Assembly (NCBI GenBank): GCA_028820935.1
Contig: JAPPHZ010000016.1
Span: 1 to 62,492 of the forward strand
DNA: 62,492 nt
DNA from: a bacterium
GTDB lineage: Bacteria; Actinomycetota; Acidimicrobiia; Spongiisociales; Spongiisociaceae
Direction: 5' to 3'
Every line of letters begins with the position of its first letter. Position 1 is the first letter of the stretch. The notes beneath the pieces are model-generated. The model saw only the letters and a program-made list of their open reading frames with translations. It did no database searches and was not told the DNA's origin. Shown here one piece after another: positions 61,193 through 62,492 of this stretch. Both the position numbers and the translations under genes were made by a program.

Positions 61193-62250
61193 CGGTGGGC
61201 TCCGCTCGCCTGTAGTTCCGGGAAGTGGCAGGCGCTCGGGTGCCCGACACCGAGGGTGTCCACCAGTTCCGGAGAAACCTCTGCACAGGTCGGCTCCGCC
61301 TTCCAGCAGCGAGTACGGAATCGGCATCCCGAGGGCGGGTCGGCGGGGTCGGGTATCTCCCCGGTGAGGATGATCCTCTCATCGCGGTCGTCGGCCTTGG
61401 TCGGGTCCGCACTCGGTATCGCGCTCAGCAGGGCCTGGGTGTAGGGGTGGGTTGGCTGGCTGAAGACCTGGTCCACGGTGCCATACTCGACGATCCTGCC
61501 CAGGTACATCACCGCGATCCAATCGGAAACATGATGCACGACCGCGAGATCGTGGGCGATGAACAGATAGGCCAGCCCCATGGCCTCCTGGAGGTCCCCG
61601 AGCAGATTCGTGACCTGGGCCTGAACCGAGACATCCAGAGCACTGACGGGTTCATCAAGCACCAGGAGCCTTGGCTCGAGTGCCAAAGCCCGGGCGATAC
61701 TGATGCGCTGCCTCTGCCCTCCGGAGAACTCGTGGGGGAACCTGGCCGCGTCGGCGGCGTTCATCCCCACCTTCTCCAGTAACTCGTGGACCCTTCTCTC
61801 GCCCTGGCCTCTACGACCGTAGGAGCCATATACCCGCAGGGGCTCGGCGATGATCTCCTTCACCGTCATCCTGGGGTCCAGGGACGAGTACGGATCCTGG
61901 AAGACGATCTGCATGTTCCGACGGATGGGCCGCATGCTGCGCCGGGACAGATCGGCCAACTCCTGGCCGTCAAACACGATGCTGCCGGACGTGACGTCCA
62001 GCAGCCGGGTGACGCACAGCGCCGTGGTGGACTTACCGCTACCGGACTCGCCGACCAGCCCGAGCGTCTGCCCGGGATAGATCGAAAAGCTCACGTCGGT
62101 AACCGCCTGGATCATCGCCTCCGGGCGCCCGAAAAGGCCCTTACGCACTGGAAACGTCTTCGTCAGGTCGCTTACAGTCAGGAGCGGGGAGCCCGAGCGC
62201 GGACCGGCCTCTCCGTTGACTGCTTCAGCGCGATACGAGCGACGTTCCAT
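61189..62250 (-). CDS. Oligopeptide-type ABC transporter ATPase (OppF/DppF)
   Basis: The 353-residue ATPase has Walker A GESGSGKST, signature FSGGQRQR, Walker B LLVLDEPVSALD, the H-loop IAHDLAVV, and the C-terminal oligopeptide extension with Cys residues (CRFRTRCWKAEPTC). ATG 62250 is chosen because the upstream codons fall within the repeat element at the window edge. Only this one ATPase is visible; the matching DppD-type subunit and the binding protein would be expected upstream, beyond the repeats. Confidence 0.9.
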   Translation of the reverse strand: MERRSYRAEAVNGEAGPRSGSPLLTVSDLTKTFPVRKGLFGRPEAMIQAVTDVSFSIYPGQTLGLVGESGSGKSTTALCVTRLLDVTSGSIVFDGQELADLSRRSMRPIRRNMQIVFQDPYSSLDPRMTVKEIIAEPLRVYGSYGRRGQGERRVHELLEKVGMNAADAARFPHEFSGGQRQRISIARALALEPRLLVLDEPVSALDVSVQAQVTNLLGDLQEAMGLAYLFIAHDLAVVHHVSDWIAVMYLGRIVEYGTVDQVFSQPTHPYTQALLSAIPSADPTKADDRDERIILTGEIPDPADPPSGCRFRTRCWKAEPTCAEVSPELVDTLGVGHPSACHFPELQASGAHR

Positions 62251-62265
62251 CGGCACTTGCTTCCT

Positions 62266-62432
62266 AGTGGTCTGTCTGTGGAATGGCGGTGTGGTATGGC
62301 GTCGGCAGCGGTGTTCCTCGCAAGGCCCGCTGACGAAGGCGTACCCGCAGCGGTACGTCAAGGAAGCGGAACACAGCGACGGGACACCGATGACCGCCAG
62401 AACACACCAAGCTGTTTCGCAGACAGACCACT
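62266..62432. mobile_element. MITE-like element with 13-bp terminal inverted repeats
   Basis: AGTGGTCTGTCTG at 62266-62278 is repeated inverted at 62420-62432. The 167-bp element carries no credible gene. It lies directly upstream of the ABC ATPase gene and is immediately followed by the start of a second copy. Confidence 0.6.
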
Positions 62433-62437
62433 TTCGC

Positions 62438-62492
62438 GTCTGTCTGTGGAATGGCGGTGTGGTATGGCGTCGGCAGCGGTGTTCCTCGCAAG
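62438..62492. repeat. Start of a second tandem copy of the 168-bp unit
   Basis: These 55 bases are identical to 62270-62324 and run to the end of the window, so the unit repeats with a period of 168 bp. The left terminal AGT of the second copy is replaced by other bases. Confidence 0.75.

Noticed and set aside
62264-62491. A small minus-strand protein spanning the edge repeats
   Set aside because: It simply translates the repeat unit twice and has no recognisable domain.
1-62492. tRNA genes, rRNA genes, CRISPR arrays or riboswitches
   Set aside because: I looked for cloverleaf-type tRNA arms near the island borders, for regularly spaced repeats and for a cobalamin riboswitch near cbiZ, and found none I could support by eye.

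Overview
The window is high-GC DNA (lower in a few islands) with frequent GTG/TTG starts, leaderless-looking promoters (TAGACT or TATACT about 6 nt before the start codon) and lipoproteins with Thr/Ala-rich linkers. This points to an actinobacterium, and the gene content (hyuAB, DUF885 and DUF1028 proteins, a phytanoyl-CoA-dioxygenase-like gene, many toxin-antitoxin pairs, dipeptide-type ABC transporters) is of the kind seen in marine or host-associated Acidimicrobiia. That taxonomic placement is inference; there is no rRNA or tRNA in the window.

Bases 1-23,700 are a defence island. It opens with a class 1 DISARM locus in canonical order drmD-drmMI-drmA-drmB-drmC (120-13774), tightly overlapped. 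drmD and drmMI each carry a frameshift, and the drmD shift falls just before its Walker A motif. Next, on the minus strand, come a TIR-domain protein, a membrane KAP-type P-loop NTPase cut by an in-frame amber codon, and a small membrane protein. The small protein diverges from a 463-residue unknown through a 19-bp gap that looks like a bidirectional leaderless promoter. A CHAD-domain gene follows; its promoter and start codon are duplicated on the far side of an AT-rich hypothetical gene. After an RDD-family membrane protein lies a gene graveyard (22.9-23.7 kb): a MobF-type relaxase remnant, an Abi-like HEPN remnant and a degenerate copy of cbiZ.

Bases 23,676-32,535 hold a divergent catabolic locus. 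The minus arm encodes a sugar-binding lipoprotein, a DUF3830 protein, a PfkB kinase with an altered active-site motif and an alkaline-phosphatase-superfamily enzyme. The plus arm encodes a nucleoside hydrolase, two sugar ABC permeases, a Rid protein and a SIS-domain protein. Together they suggest import of a nucleoside- or aminosugar-like compound, glycosidic cleavage, and kinase, isomerase or phosphatase processing of the sugar. No transporter ATPase is present.

Bases 32,540-37,000 are an accessory strip of three toxin-antitoxin modules (MerR/DUF433 with a PIN-like toxin, VapBC, RelBE-like), a PD-(D/E)XK-like protein and intact cbiZ. The first module sits between two copies of the 3' end of the SIS gene. 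Then follow an orphan TRAP-type binding protein with a 2-oxoglutarate dioxygenase, a double-Cache-like lipoprotein and a secreted Thr-rich multidomain protein.

Bases 41,136-62,250 are minus-strand peptide or hydantoin metabolism. The first operon is a dipeptide-type ABC system (binding protein, BC permeases, DF ATPases) continuing into hyuA; hicBA and a small coiled-coil gene separate hyuA from hyuB. The second is an OppF-type ATPase and BC permeases leading into an F420/FMN split-barrel protein, two amidohydrolases, a DUF885 peptidase-like protein, a DUF1028 protein, an SDR and a sulfite-oxidase-fold enzyme. Two MITE-like elements mark this region: one provides the stop codon of the DUF885 gene, and the other starts again in a 168-bp tandem arrangement at the right edge of the window.
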